A stretch of DNA of 14,139 nt from an uncultured Campylobacter sp. (GCA_943913625.1 CALTYW010000057.1:1-14139), one strand, 5' to 3'; positions 1 through 7,968 are shown, counted from the first letter of the stretch. Numbers and translations are program-made. The notes: generated from the sequence alone by a model not told the origin.

Positions 1-384
1 AAGGTTCCCCGAATTGGAGAAGTACCAATCGGCGAACGTGCGGTCCTTCGAGTTATCAAAGGAGACGCTCAGGCCCCACAGGGTTTTCGAGGGGCTAGTC
101 CCACTCGGCTCCAGGTGGTCCCAGCTGAAACCAGCCTGGCTGCCGCTGAGCTCCTCGCTTTTAACAACACACGAACCGGCCGGCAGGTCGGACGCCTGCT
201 GGGCGCCCACCTCCACCGCGCCGGACTTCTCACGGATGCCACCACTCAGGGTGGCGGCCGCGGCGTGCGGCGCCAGCGGCCCCGGCCCCACGACGCTAAA
301 GCCGCCGAGCGCGAGCGCAATCGCGGACGACGCCGCGATGCTGCGCGAGGTTGATTTACGGAAACGGCGGGATGATTCAGCCAT
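1..384 (-). CDS. N-terminus of a large secreted surface protein (partial)
   Basis: The first 128 codons of a minus-strand gene whose rest lies outside the window. The ATG at 384 follows a good ribosome site (AGAGGAG, 390-396). Residues 1-44 look like a signal peptide: a basic start rich in Arg/Lys and Ser, a hydrophobic core at about 16-33, and an Ala-rich probable cleavage region at 40-44. The mature part begins with a short Gly/Ser-rich stretch. It then shows Gly-Ser-Cys-Val-Val (70-74) and Trp-Gly-Leu-Ser-Val-Ser-Phe-Asp-Asn-Ser (103-112), followed by Asp-Arg-Thr-Phe. This style resembles the N-terminal domains of long Corynebacterium wall-anchored adhesins with Rib- or YPDG-type repeats. 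That is a resemblance, not a proven family, because no repeats or LPxTG anchor fall within the window. It has its own promoter and is not co-transcribed with the gene at 490-1878. Gene call confident; function open. Confidence 0.72.
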   Translation of the reverse strand, partial: MAESSRRFRKSTSRSIAASSAIALALGGFSVVGPGPLAPHAAAATLSGGIREKSGAVEVGAQQASDLPAGSCVVKSEELSGSQAGFSWDHLEPSGTSPSKTLWGLSVSFDNSKDRTFADWYFSNSGNL

Positions 385-407
385 TTATGCTCCTCTTTAA
401 AATGAAG

Positions 408-436
408 TGTCACCACGTCCCAACAGAGAGGTGACA
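408..436 (-). promoter_or_regulatory. Inverted repeat in the 5' UTR of the surface-protein gene
   Basis: TGTCACC (408-414) and GGTGACA (430-436) form a perfect 7-bp inverted repeat around a 15-nt loop. It lies between the predicted transcription start (about 441) and the ribosome site (390-396). It could be an RNA hairpin that tunes translation or stability, or a repressor site just downstream of the promoter. The sequence alone does not decide between them. Confidence 0.35.
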
Positions 437-447
437 GATAGCATCAC

Positions 448-476
448 ATTTTAGAGATCGGAGAAACGGCTGTCTA
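448..476 (-). promoter_or_regulatory. Sigma-A-type promoter of the surface-protein gene
   Basis: On the minus strand, a -35 hexamer TAGACA (471-476, five of six matches to TTGACA) is separated by exactly 17 nt from a -10 hexamer TAAAAT (448-453, five of six matches to TATAAT). Transcription would start near 441, giving a 5' UTR of about 57 nt before the ATG at 384. This is the best canonical promoter in the window. Confidence 0.6.
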
Positions 477-489
477 CCTAAGCGTTTGC

Positions 490-1878
490 TTAACGACGCC
501 CCCGCGCACCAGCGAGACCCGCCGCCGCCACCATCGCAGAGAGCAATAACGCCGAGACGATTCCGCGGTAGTCGCCGCCGTTCCCCGCTGCGGACACCGC
601 GGTCGACGCCCAGTGCATCGGCACTGCTTGCGACATCGCCACCCACACCGAGTCGACCTGCGCGGTGGTCGCGGTGCGCCACACCCAGCCGACGAGTCCG
701 GTTTGCACCAGCGCGAGCACGCCAGCAACCGTCAGCCCCGCGGCCGATCCGAGCGCCAGCAAGCACAGCGACGCAAGACCTGCGGACGCCAAAGTCCCAG
801 ACAACAGTCCAATAAACGCAATGGCGTACTCCGCCGCACCGAAGCCCGAGCCGAGAATCCCCGCCAGGATGGTGCCGGCCGCGGCGAGCACGATGGAGCC
901 GATGGCGATGACCCACCGGCGGGTGCGCGTCGCCAAGCACAGCGCTGCAGCGAGTGCCGTGCCGCCAAGCACGGCCATCGCCGCGAGCAGCATCGCCGCC
1001 ACTGGGGCGAGCGTCGGGCCGATTGGCTCAGCACCGTCAGCCCCCGGTGCGACCGTCGGCACCGGCAGGGCCGCGCGCACGGCGGCGACCTTGTCGGCGT
1101 TGAGCCCGGCCATCTGGTCGATCTTTTCCACGCCGGCGACCAACTCGTCGATGCCGCCGGTGGCCTGCCCGGTCTGCGTCTGAAGCTCACGCAGGCCCGC
1201 GGCCAACTCTGCCGAGCCGTTGGTGGCTGTATATATACCGTCGTGGAATCCGTATCCGGGCACAGCCAGCTGGTTGGCCAACTCGCGGGAGCCGTCGCGA
1301 AGCTGGTTCATCTTCGCCACCGCGTCCGGCGGCAGCTGTGCGGTCTGCGCCTGCTCACGCAGGCCTTTCAAGGACTCGCGCGCTTGCACCGCCTCCGGGT
1401 CCTTCGCGTCCTTCAGCTCGTCCAACGCCCGGTCGATCGCGCCGACAACCTGGCCGCGCACGGCCTCGAACCCTAAGACCTGGCCCACCACCTCGCCGAT
1501 GGAATCCGCCAGCTGCGTCGCACCCGCGCCCAACTGGCCCGTGCCGGCCTGGAGCTGGACCATCCCGTCGGCGAGTTCTTGGGATCCGGACTGGGCGGCC
1601 GTGAGGGCGTCGATAAGCTGCTGCGTCTGCCCCTGCGCCTCGCCGATGCCCGCGGCGAGCTGGCCCGCGCCCTCCTTGAGCACCTTCGCCTGCTGGCCGG
1701 CCTCACCGGCGGCGCGGCGCGCGTCGCCAAGATTGTCCGGGCCGACTTGCGGGGCGCCCGAGACTTCCGCCTCGGCCGCGAGGTTAGCCCACGTGCTCGC
1801 TGGGGACATCGGCAGGAATGCGCCGACCACCAACGCCAAAACGGCGCACACCACCCGCAGACTGTTGCCCGATGTCAT
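490..1878 (-). CDS. Membrane protein with LxxG heptad repeats (YhgE/Pip-like architecture)
   Basis: A 462-aa hypothetical protein. Residues 6-27 form a hydrophobic signal or first membrane segment. Residues 45-135 and 185-260 are extracytoplasmic, Gln/Ala/Gly-rich and helical, with repeated L-x-x-G steps (for example Leu-Ala-Asp-Gly and Leu-Gly-Ala-Gly), as in the X-X-X-L-X-X-G heptads of YhgE/Pip-type proteins. About five membrane helices follow, at roughly 290-316, 321-343, 350-374, 376-398 and 438-458, and the protein ends in a short basic tail. One helix, long exported region and C-terminal helix bundle is the YhgE/Pip layout (phage-receptor and type VII-associated proteins), but here it is a single small protein. 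The start at 1878 is preferred because the frame's longer start (2121) would run through the mrpA start. No Shine-Dalgarno is visible, and a -10-like TTAAAT 8 nt upstream suggests a leaderless mRNA. Divergent from mrpA. Function unknown. Confidence 0.72.
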   Translation of the reverse strand: MTSGNSLRVVCAVLALVVGAFLPMSPASTWANLAAEAEVSGAPQVGPDNLGDARRAAGEAGQQAKVLKEGAGQLAAGIGEAQGQTQQLIDALTAAQSGSQELADGMVQLQAGTGQLGAGATQLADSIGEVVGQVLGFEAVRGQVVGAIDRALDELKDAKDPEAVQARESLKGLREQAQTAQLPPDAVAKMNQLRDGSRELANQLAVPGYGFHDGIYTATNGSAELAAGLRELQTQTGQATGGIDELVAGVEKIDQMAGLNADKVAAVRAALPVPTVAPGADGAEPIGPTLAPVAAMLLAAMAVLGGTALAAALCLATRTRRWVIAIGSIVLAAAGTILAGILGSGFGAAEYAIAFIGLLSGTLASAGLASLCLLALGSAAGLTVAGVLALVQTGLVGWVWRTATTAQVDSVWVAMSQAVPMHWASTAVSAAGNGGDYRGIVSALLLSAMVAAAGLAGARGRR

Positions 1879-1886
1879 GTCACAGC

Positions 1887-1892
1887 ATTTAA
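1887..1892 (-). promoter_or_regulatory. Possible -10 element for a leaderless transcript
   Basis: TTAAAT on the minus strand lies 8 nt before the ATG at 1878. Transcription would then begin at or next to the start codon, which fits the absence of a ribosome site. No convincing -35 hexamer is present at the usual distance; a CCGGGAAC stretch lies about there. Confidence 0.35.
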
Positions 1893-1907
1893 CACCCGTC
1901 ACCACAA

Positions 1908-1938
1908 GTTCCCGGTAGGACGCACCGACTGCCGGAAC
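1908..1938. promoter_or_regulatory. Inverted repeat in the divergent mrpA / membrane-protein promoter region
   Basis: GTTCCCGG (1908-1915) and CCGGAAC (1932-1938) pair over 7 bp with one bulged C, with 16 nt between the arms. The site overlaps where the -35 region of the minus-strand gene should be and lies about 110 bp upstream of mrpA. It is a candidate operator for one or both genes; no regulator is identified. The rest of the 172-bp intergenic space (1879-2050) shows no clear mrp promoter. TAGTGT at 2001-2006 is the only weak -10 candidate. Confidence 0.3.
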
Positions 1939-2050
1939 TGTGTGGATTTGGTTGGAGTGTGCTGGATTTCGCGTGGACGGTGCATGTCGGATGACCCTGC
2001 TAGTGTCGAAAACGCTGCTGTAGAGACGAAGCAACCTAAAGAGGTTTCCT

Positions 2051-4963
2051 ATGACACTTCCCCTCGCCGTAGGGCTTGTGGCGTTAACGGTGGTGCTTTC
2101 GCCTCCACTCGTGCGCATCATGGACCGCGCCGCAGGCTACCCGATTGCGCTGGCGTTTTTTACCGCCGCCGGGGTGCTCGCGAGCCAGTTCCCCACGATC
2201 CGGGAAGGGAGTGAGCTGCGCTGGGGCTTCGAATGGGCGCAGGATGTCCTAGGCACCGGCGCGGCCGTGAACTTCGCACTCCGCGCCGACGGGCTGAGTA
2301 TCTTCTTCGCCCTCTTGGCGCTGACTATCGGCGGAGTGGTGATGCTCTATTCCGCCGCGTACCTGCCAAAACACGACGGCAACACGAGCTTCTACACCAT
2401 CATGACGGCTTTTACCCTGTCGGTGCTGCTGCTTGTGCTGGCCAACGACGTGGTGCTGCTGTTCATCGCCTGGGAGCTAGTCTCGATCGCGTCGTTCATG
2501 CTCATCGCCCGCTCCGGTTCCTCCGGCGAGGACGGTTCCTACCGCACCCTCATCCTCACCTTCTTCGGCGGTCTCACCCTGCTCGCGGGGCTGGCGATCG
2601 CCGCCGTGCAGGCGGGCTCGACGTCACTGGAAGACGTGCTGGCGCACGATTGGGACCCGAACTCCAAGCTCGCCGTGGTAGTCGCACTCCTCATCGCGTT
2701 CTCCGGCTTCACCAAGGCCGCGCAGTTCCCCTTCCACTTCTGGCTGCCAGAAGCCATGGCCGCGGCCACCCCGGTCTCCGCGTTCCTGCACGCGGCCGCG
2801 GTGGTCAAGGCGGGCGTGTACTTGCTCATCCGCTTTTCGACGATCTTCGACGGCGTCCCCGCTTGGAACACGACTCTGTTAGTAGTGGGCCTATTCACCG
2901 CGCTGATGAGCGCCACCTTCGCCATTACCAAGACCGACCTGAAGCACCTCACCGCCTACTCCACGGTGTCCCACCTGGGTTGGATCGTCGCGGCCATCGG
3001 TGTGGGCGGCACCCTCGGTATCGCCGCAGCACTCGTGCACACCCTCGCCCACGCACTGTTCAAGTCCTCCCTGTTCATGCTGATCGGCGTGGTGGACCAC
3101 GAAACCGGCACCCGCGACATGCGCCGCCTGGGCAAGCTCTACGACAAGATGCCGTTCACCTTCGCCTCCATGTGCGTCGCGGCCGCCTCGATGGCAGCCG
3201 TGCCGCCGCTGTTCGGCTTCGTGTCCAAGGAGTCCATCCTGGAGGCATTCCACTCCACCCCGTACGGTGTCATCCTGCTGGTTATCGGCGGTATCGCCGC
3301 GTTCCTCACCTTCGTGTACTCCGCCAAGATCATCTTCGGCGCGTTTGTGGACGGCCCGAAGGACATGTCCCACGTGCACGAGGCGCCGGTGCACTTCTGG
3401 CTGCCCGCAGCCCTTCCCGGCCTGATGTCGCTGGTGCTGCCGTTCATGCTCGCCCGGGTGGACAACCCGGTGACAGCCGGCGTCCAAGCGGTCACCGGCG
3501 ACGGCAACTACCACTCACACCTCGCGCTGTGGCACGGCGTGACCGCCCCGTTCATTGTCTCCATGCTCGTGCTGGTGGCCGGCCTGGCGTTCATCTTCGT
3601 TCGCAAACCGGTCTTCGCCGCTCTGGAGAACAAGGAACTTCTCCCCGCCACCGGCAACGACGTGTTGCGTGGCACCGTCACCGGCCTCGCCGGGTTGGGC
3701 AAAGGCCTGGGCAAGCTGGCGGACGGCTTCAACCCCACCCGCCACATGTTCCCGGTGGTGGCCCTGGTGCTGCTCCTGGGCCTGTCCACGCTCCTGCTTA
3801 CCGACGGCGTCGACGGCGTCACCCCCGCCCCACGCGCCGAGGGCCTCGACGTGTGGTGGGATCTCATCCCGTTCGCCATCATCGCGGCGTCGGTGGTGGG
3901 CATGGTGCTCACCCGCTCCCGCTTGGCGTCCGCGATCCTGCTGGGCACCGTGGGCGTGGGCATGAGCCTGCAGATGCTCATGCTCGGCGCACCGGACGTG
4001 GCGTTGACCCAGTTCCTGGTGGAAGCGCTCACCGTGGTGGTGATCATGGTGGTTCTGCGCTACCAGCCGCGCGAGTTCCCTGAAACACCCACCCCGCGCA
4101 AGATCTCCGCTGCCATCAGCGCGCTGATCGCCGGTGTGGTCACCTTCGCCGGTGTGTACACACTCACCGGCCGCCGCGGGCGCTCTGAGCTCGCCGAGTG
4201 GTACCTCACCGAGGGTAAGGAGGTCACCAGCGCCGACAACATCGTCGCCGTGATCATCGTGGAGTTCCGTGGCTTCGATACCTTAGGCGAGCTTTCCGTC
4301 CTCGGCATGGCGGCCGTCGTCATCGCCGCAGTGGTCGGCTCCATGCCGCGCCACACCTTCGAGGCCGGCACCCGCCCGCGCCCGTTCGGCCAGTCCCAGT
4401 TCAACGCGATTCCGTTGCGCAAGGCGACCAAGCTGATCTGGCCCGTGCTCATCGTGCTATCCATCCTCATCTTCTTCCGCGGCCACACCGCCCCGGGCGG
4501 CGGCTTTGTCGCAGCGCTTGTCCTAGCCACCGGCTTCGCACTGAGTTACCTCTCCGAGGGCGCGGACAACGACGTGGTCGACGAAAAGACCCCGATCTAC
4601 CTCACCGGCTGGGGCATCATCATCGCGATCGCCTCCGGCTTCCTCGGCTTCATCGAGGGAGGGTTCATGTACGCCATCCACGGCGAGATTGCCGGGGAGC
4701 ACTTGACCACCTCGCTCATCTTCGACTTCGGCATCTACCTGGCTGTGCTGGGCATGGTCACCTCCGCCATCAACGCGCTCGGCGGCTACCTCCGCCCGGG
4801 CAAGGACGTCTCGGAGCTCCACTACACCCGCGACGAGCCCGGCAACCCGCTGCCCAGCGTGCCCGAACCGCTTCCCCCAGATGACCCGGCGGAGTCGCAC
4901 CCGGCCCCGATCAACCCGGCGCCCGAGTGGTCCGCCGCAGCCTCGTACAGAAAGGAGCGTTAA
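2051..4963 (+). CDS. mrpA: Na+/H+ antiporter subunit MrpA fused to MrpB (MnhA-MnhB)
   Basis: The 970-aa largest subunit of the Mrp multisubunit cation/proton antiporter in the cytoplasmic membrane, homologous to the NuoL/NuoN proton pumps of complex I. Residues about 70-430 form the proton-antiporter core. Visible charged channel residues are Glu142 in Trp-Glu-Leu-Val-Ser, Lys222 in Phe-Thr-Lys-Ala-Ala, Phe-His-Phe-Trp-Leu-Pro-Glu-Ala-Met at 228-236, Lys253 and Lys338. Residues about 600-770 are the MrpA C-terminal region, with Ala-Pro-Asp-Val-Ala-Leu-Thr-Gln (647-654), Glu658, and the signature Glu-Phe-Arg-Gly-Phe-Asp-Thr-Leu-Gly-Glu (738-747). Residues about 790-915 are an MrpB domain with Phe-Phe-Arg-Gly-His-Thr-Ala-Pro-Gly-Gly-Gly-Phe (808-819). 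A 55-residue Pro-rich tail ends the protein. No separate mrpB exists, as is usual in Actinobacteria. The start is fixed by AAAGAGG (2038-2044), 6 nt before the ATG. Confidence 0.96.
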   Translation: MTLPLAVGLVALTVVLSPPLVRIMDRAAGYPIALAFFTAAGVLASQFPTIREGSELRWGFEWAQDVLGTGAAVNFALRADGLSIFFALLALTIGGVVMLYSAAYLPKHDGNTSFYTIMTAFTLSVLLLVLANDVVLLFIAWELVSIASFMLIARSGSSGEDGSYRTLILTFFGGLTLLAGLAIAAVQAGSTSLEDVLAHDWDPNSKLAVVVALLIAFSGFTKAAQFPFHFWLPEAMAAATPVSAFLHAAAVVKAGVYLLIRFSTIFDGVPAWNTTLLVVGLFTALMSATFAITKTDLKHLTAYSTVSHLGWIVAAIGVGGTLGIAAALVHTLAHALFKSSLFMLIGVVDHETGTRDMRRLGKLYDKMPFTFASMCVAAASMAAVPPLFGFVSKESILEAFHSTPYGVILLVIGGIAAFLTFVYSAKIIFGAFVDGPKDMSHVHEAPVHFWLPAALPGLMSLVLPFMLARVDNPVTAGVQAVTGDGNYHSHLALWHGVTAPFIVSMLVLVAGLAFIFVRKPVFAALENKELLPATGNDVLRGTVTGLAGLGKGLGKLADGFNPTRHMFPVVALVLLLGLSTLLLTDGVDGVTPAPRAEGLDVWWDLIPFAIIAASVVGMVLTRSRLASAILLGTVGVGMSLQMLMLGAPDVALTQFLVEALTVVVIMVVLRYQPREFPETPTPRKISAAISALIAGVVTFAGVYTLTGRRGRSELAEWYLTEGKEVTSADNIVAVIIVEFRGFDTLGELSVLGMAAVVIAAVVGSMPRHTFEAGTRPRPFGQSQFNAIPLRKATKLIWPVLIVLSILIFFRGHTAPGGGFVAALVLATGFALSYLSEGADNDVVDEKTPIYLTGWGIIIAIASGFLGFIEGGFMYAIHGEIAGEHLTTSLIFDFGIYLAVLGMVTSAINALGGYLRPGKDVSELHYTRDEPGNPLPSVPEPLPPDDPAESHPAPINPAPEWSAAASYRKER

Positions 4964-4968
4964 GCACC

Positions 4969-5370
4969 ATGGTTATGGCACTGACCATCGCAGTCCTCAT
5001 GGCAGGCTCCGTGTACCTGATCATGCAGCGCGGTATGGTCCGCATCATCTTCGGGATGTCGCTGTTCGGCCACGCCTCCAACCTCACCCTGCTTGCCGCG
5101 GGCGTCGGCGCGTGGCGCGGCGAGGCATTCCCCTCGCGCACCGCGTTCGAGGACCTCTCCGACCCGCTGCCCCAGGCGTTCGTGCTCACCGCCATCGTGA
5201 TCGCGATGGCCACCACCACGATCCTGCTCATGCTCTCCGCGCTGGGCAAGCACGACGACACTTCCGAGCACAAGCTTGACGACGACAAGACGTACCACCC
5301 CACCCAACTCACCCCCTCCGCCCTGTCCACCGCAGGCAGGAACGCCCGTGTGAAGGGGGCCGCGAAGTAA
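4969..5370 (+). CDS. mrpC: Na+/H+ antiporter subunit MrpC (MnhC)
   Basis: A 133-aa homologue of complex I subunit NuoK with three membrane helices, at about 1-18, 23-44 and 71-93. The family signature Asp-Pro-Leu-Pro-Gln-Ala-Phe-Val-Leu-Thr-Ala-Ile-Val-Ile lies between helices 2 and 3. A soluble tail of about 38 residues, rich in charged residues, makes it somewhat longer than the roughly 112-aa Bacillus protein. The ATG at 4969 is chosen because AAAGGAG (4951-4957), inside the end of mrpA, is correctly spaced. A longer GTG start at 4927 has no ribosome site and would overlap mrpA more. It begins 5 nt after the mrpA stop. Confidence 0.95.
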   Translation: MVMALTIAVLMAGSVYLIMQRGMVRIIFGMSLFGHASNLTLLAAGVGAWRGEAFPSRTAFEDLSDPLPQAFVLTAIVIAMATTTILLMLSALGKHDDTSEHKLDDDKTYHPTQLTPSALSTAGRNARVKGAAK

Positions 5371-6950
5371 TGGAAACCAACGCCATCCTCCCCGTCTTTG
5401 TCGCACTGCCGCTCATCGTCGCCGCGGTGGCGGCGCTCAGCCCGTGGAAGCGATTCACCGACGCACTGGCCATCATCATCCCGGCGATCAACCTGGTCGG
5501 CGGCATCTGGCTGTACAACTACACCGCCGAGCACGGCACGATCTCCCACGTCATCGGCCTGTACCAGGGCGGGGTGGGTATTTCGTTCGCCGCCGACAGG
5601 TTCTCCGCCATCATGCTGGTGACCACCATGATCGTGGCGCTCTCCTCGAACTGGTTCGCCATCGTGGTGGGCGAGACCCAGGCCCGCTTCTTCACCCCGC
5701 TTACCCTGGTGCTCATCACCGGTGTCTCCGGCGCGCTGCTCACGGCGGACCTGTTCAACTTTTTCGTCATGATCGAGGTCATGCTCCTACCGTCCTACGG
5801 CCTGATCGCCATGACCGGTACCCGTAACCGTCTGCTCTCCGCCCGGTCGTTCGTGCTTGTGAACCTGTTGGCTTCGACCATGCTGGTGATGGGCGTCGGC
5901 TACCTCTACGCCGTCACGGGTGCGGTGAACCTCGCAGCCCTGCAGGGCGTTGCAGCAGGCCACGGCCCCGCCACAGTAGCCACCGGCATCGTGGTTATCG
6001 CCGTCGCAGCGAAGGCCGGCGTGTTCCCGGTGCACACCTGGCTGCCCAGGACGTACCCGTCGACAAGCGCTGCGGTGATGGGCCTCTTCTCGGGCCTGCA
6101 CACGAAGGTCGCGGTGTACATGCTCATGCGCATCTGGGTGATCATGTTCGACATGGACCCGCGCTGGAACGGCCTGATCATCGCCGTCATGGTGGTCTCC
6201 ATGATCATCGGCGGCTTCGCGGGTTTGGCAGAAACCACAATGCGCCGCGTGCTGGCGTACCAAATGGTCAACGGCATGCCGTTCATCCTCATCGTGCTGG
6301 CGTTCACAAACAACGACGCCCGCTACGCGCTGGCCGCCGGCCTGTTCTACGCGCTGCACCACATGATCACCGTCGGCGCGCTCGTGCTCAACGTCGGCGC
6401 AGTCGAGGAAACCTACGGCACCGGCACCATGTCGAAGCTGTCCGGCCTGGCCCGGCGCGACTCGCTCACCGCCGCAGTCTTTGTGGCGGGTGCGTTCTCC
6501 ATCGTGGGCTTCCCGCCGTTCTCCGGCATCTTTGGCAAGGTCACCATCATGCTGGCCGCCGCGAACACCGGCGACTGGCGCGCCTGGGTGTCCATCACCG
6601 CGATCATCATCGCTTCCTTCGGCGCGCTGCTGGCCATGATGCGGCTGTGGAAGAAGGTCTTCTGGGGCCGCCCGATGCAGAAGTACCCGGACGACCTGCG
6701 CATCCGCACGTCGTTCATGTTGCCGTCCGCGGCGATGATGACGCTTTCGCTGCTGATGTTCGTCTTCGCCGGCAACATGTGGGACTTCACCACCTCGGCG
6801 GTCGACGACCTGCTCAACGTCGAGGCGTACACGACCGCGGTGCTCGGCGACGACGCGGTGGGCATCCCTGACCCGGACTCCTACGGCCACGTTGACCCCG
6901 CCGCCGAGGCGGCCTCCGAAGCCACCGCTGATACGGAAGGTGCGAAGTAA
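5370..6950 (+). CDS. mrpD: Na+/H+ antiporter subunit MrpD (MnhD)
   Basis: A 526-aa subunit, the second antiporter-like channel of the complex, related to NuoM/NuoN. The proton-antiporter domain spans about residues 125-420. Visible charged residues are Glu136 in Phe-Val-Met-Ile-Glu-Val-Met-Leu-Leu-Pro, Lys215 in Ala-Ala-Lys-Ala-Gly-Val-Phe-Pro, His222-Thr-Trp-Leu-Pro and Lys246. These correspond to the Glu/Lys pair shown to be needed for transport in Bacillus Mrp. It is a little longer than the usual 490-500 aa because of a hydrophilic, acidic, Ala-rich tail from about 472. Its ATG shares an A with the mrpC stop (TAATG at 5368-5372), and an AAGGGGG ribosome site lies upstream. This indicates translational coupling. 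Confidence 0.96.
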   Translation: METNAILPVFVALPLIVAAVAALSPWKRFTDALAIIIPAINLVGGIWLYNYTAEHGTISHVIGLYQGGVGISFAADRFSAIMLVTTMIVALSSNWFAIVVGETQARFFTPLTLVLITGVSGALLTADLFNFFVMIEVMLLPSYGLIAMTGTRNRLLSARSFVLVNLLASTMLVMGVGYLYAVTGAVNLAALQGVAAGHGPATVATGIVVIAVAAKAGVFPVHTWLPRTYPSTSAAVMGLFSGLHTKVAVYMLMRIWVIMFDMDPRWNGLIIAVMVVSMIIGGFAGLAETTMRRVLAYQMVNGMPFILIVLAFTNNDARYALAAGLFYALHHMITVGALVLNVGAVEETYGTGTMSKLSGLARRDSLTAAVFVAGAFSIVGFPPFSGIFGKVTIMLAAANTGDWRAWVSITAIIIASFGALLAMMRLWKKVFWGRPMQKYPDDLRIRTSFMLPSAAMMTLSLLMFVFAGNMWDFTTSAVDDLLNVEAYTTAVLGDDAVGIPDPDSYGHVDPAAEAASEATADTEGAK

Positions 6951-7351
6951 TGAACATCGGACACTGGATCGGCTACACCTTCTGGATCATCAAGGAGATC
7001 TTCGTCGCCGGCTGGGACGCCATTGTGGCGGCGTTCTCGCCGAACCCCGGCATCGAACCGATCGTGATCTACTACCCGCTGCGGCTTACCGGCGAATGGG
7101 AACTCTTCTGGTTCACCACCTCCATCACCGCAACCCCGGGAACCCTATCCATGGGGCTGCGCCATAAGGTGGCGGAAACCGGCTCCGACGTGCTTATCGT
7201 CCAGGCCGTGTTCGGCGGCGACCCGGAGGACGTGATCGCCTCGCTCGCGGACATGGAGGAACACATCAAGCCCGAACTGAAGAACTCCCCCATCGACCCA
7301 GCCACCGTGCAGTGGGAGCCCTACGTGGCACCGGCAGAAAGGATCGACTAG
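6950..7351 (+). CDS. mrpE: Na+/H+ antiporter subunit MrpE (MnhE), N-terminally short form
   Basis: A 133-aa protein with the MnhE core: an amphipathic/hydrophobic helix at about 6-29 ending in a Ser-Pro like that of the family, then Trp-Glu-Leu-Phe-Trp-Phe-Thr-Thr-Ser-Ile-Thr-Ala-Thr-Pro-Gly-Thr-Leu (50-66), then a soluble alpha/beta domain. Typical MrpE is about 160 aa and starts with two further membrane helices, which are absent here. The short start is not an annotation choice: an in-frame TGA lies at 6929-6931 and no start codon lies between it and the ATG. The ATG overlaps the mrpD stop (TAATG), with GGAAGG as ribosome site. In Bacillus MrpE takes part in assembly and full activity of the complex. 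Confidence 0.92.
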   Translation: MNIGHWIGYTFWIIKEIFVAGWDAIVAAFSPNPGIEPIVIYYPLRLTGEWELFWFTTSITATPGTLSMGLRHKVAETGSDVLIVQAVFGGDPEDVIASLADMEEHIKPELKNSPIDPATVQWEPYVAPAERID

Positions 7352-7354
7352 ACC

Positions 7355-7621
7355 ATGTTTGAAACAATCGTGCTGGCCTGCGTGGCGGTCATGGCGGTGT
7401 GCCTGCTCGTCGTGCTGGGTGCGCTCATCGTGACCAAAGACGAGCTGTCCCGTGCCGTGATGGCGGACGTCGTCTTCTACACCATGGTCGTGATCTTCCT
7501 GGTGTGGACGCTGACGAAGCAGACGATGATCGGATACGAAATCCCGATCCTCGCGGCCCTTGTCTGCGGCGTGATCCCCACCATTGCCATGGCCCGCATC
7601 ATCTCGAGAGGACGCCGCTAA
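7355..7621 (+). CDS. mrpF: Na+/H+ antiporter subunit MrpF (MnhF)
   Basis: An 88-aa small subunit with three hydrophobic helices, at about 3-26, 34-54 and 62-83. The conserved acidic residue of the family is present as Asp38 in Ala-Asp-Val-Val at the start of helix 2. The length matches the family (about 90 aa). It begins 3 nt after the mrpE stop, with GAAAGGA (7337-7343) as ribosome site. In the Mrp complex this subunit packs with MrpE and MrpG at the MrpA end. Its stop overlaps the mrpG start. Confidence 0.93.
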   Translation: MFETIVLACVAVMAVCLLVVLGALIVTKDELSRAVMADVVFYTMVVIFLVWTLTKQTMIGYEIPILAALVCGVIPTIAMARIISRGRR

Positions 7622-7968
7622 TGACCATCGCAGAAATTGTCGTCGCCGTTCTCGTGGTCATCGCCACCATCTGCGTCGTGGCCACCACGTTGCTGCAGCT
7701 GCGATCCCCCGACGCGCTCACCCGCGTGAACCTGCTGGGCCCGCTTGTGTGCATCGCCTTTCCAATCTTGATCGTGGCAAAGCTGATCTATTCCTGGTCC
7801 ACCACCGGCTTCGACCTGAACGACTTCATCCGCGCCATCATCGCCACCTTCGGTGTGTGGATCGTCGGCTCCGTCGCCTCCTACATCATGGGGCGCTCCA
7901 TCTACGGCGTCACCGTCAGCGACAACCGCCCCGCGCCCCCGGAGTATCACGTCCCCGGCACCGTCTAA
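7621..7968 (+). CDS. mrpG: Na+/H+ antiporter subunit MrpG (MnhG)
   Basis: A 115-aa last subunit of the Mrp antiporter with three membrane helices, at about 4-27, 38-58 and 68-92. The family hallmark between helices 1 and 2 is recognisable as Leu-Arg-Ser-Pro-Asp-Ala-Leu-Thr-Arg (27-35), the counterpart of the usual Leu-Pro-Asp-x-x-x-Arg. A short Pro-rich polar tail follows. It starts at the A of the mrpF stop (TAATG, 7619-7623), with AGAGGA upstream. It closes the operon, and no strong plus-strand terminator follows. Confidence 0.93.
   Translation: MTIAEIVVAVLVVIATICVVATTLLQLRSPDALTRVNLLGPLVCIAFPILIVAKLIYSWSTTGFDLNDFIRAIIATFGVWIVGSVASYIMGRSIYGVTVSDNRPAPPEYHVPGTV

Noticed and set aside
1879..2121. 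An 81-codon N-terminal extension of the 490-1878 gene
   Set aside because: It would overlap the start of mrpA and its ribosome site, is not membrane- or signal-like, and would bury the signal segment that begins right after Met at 1878.
5787..6890. A 367-codon minus-strand frame
   Set aside because: It lies entirely opposite mrpD, is His/Asp/Arg-rich, and has no family features.
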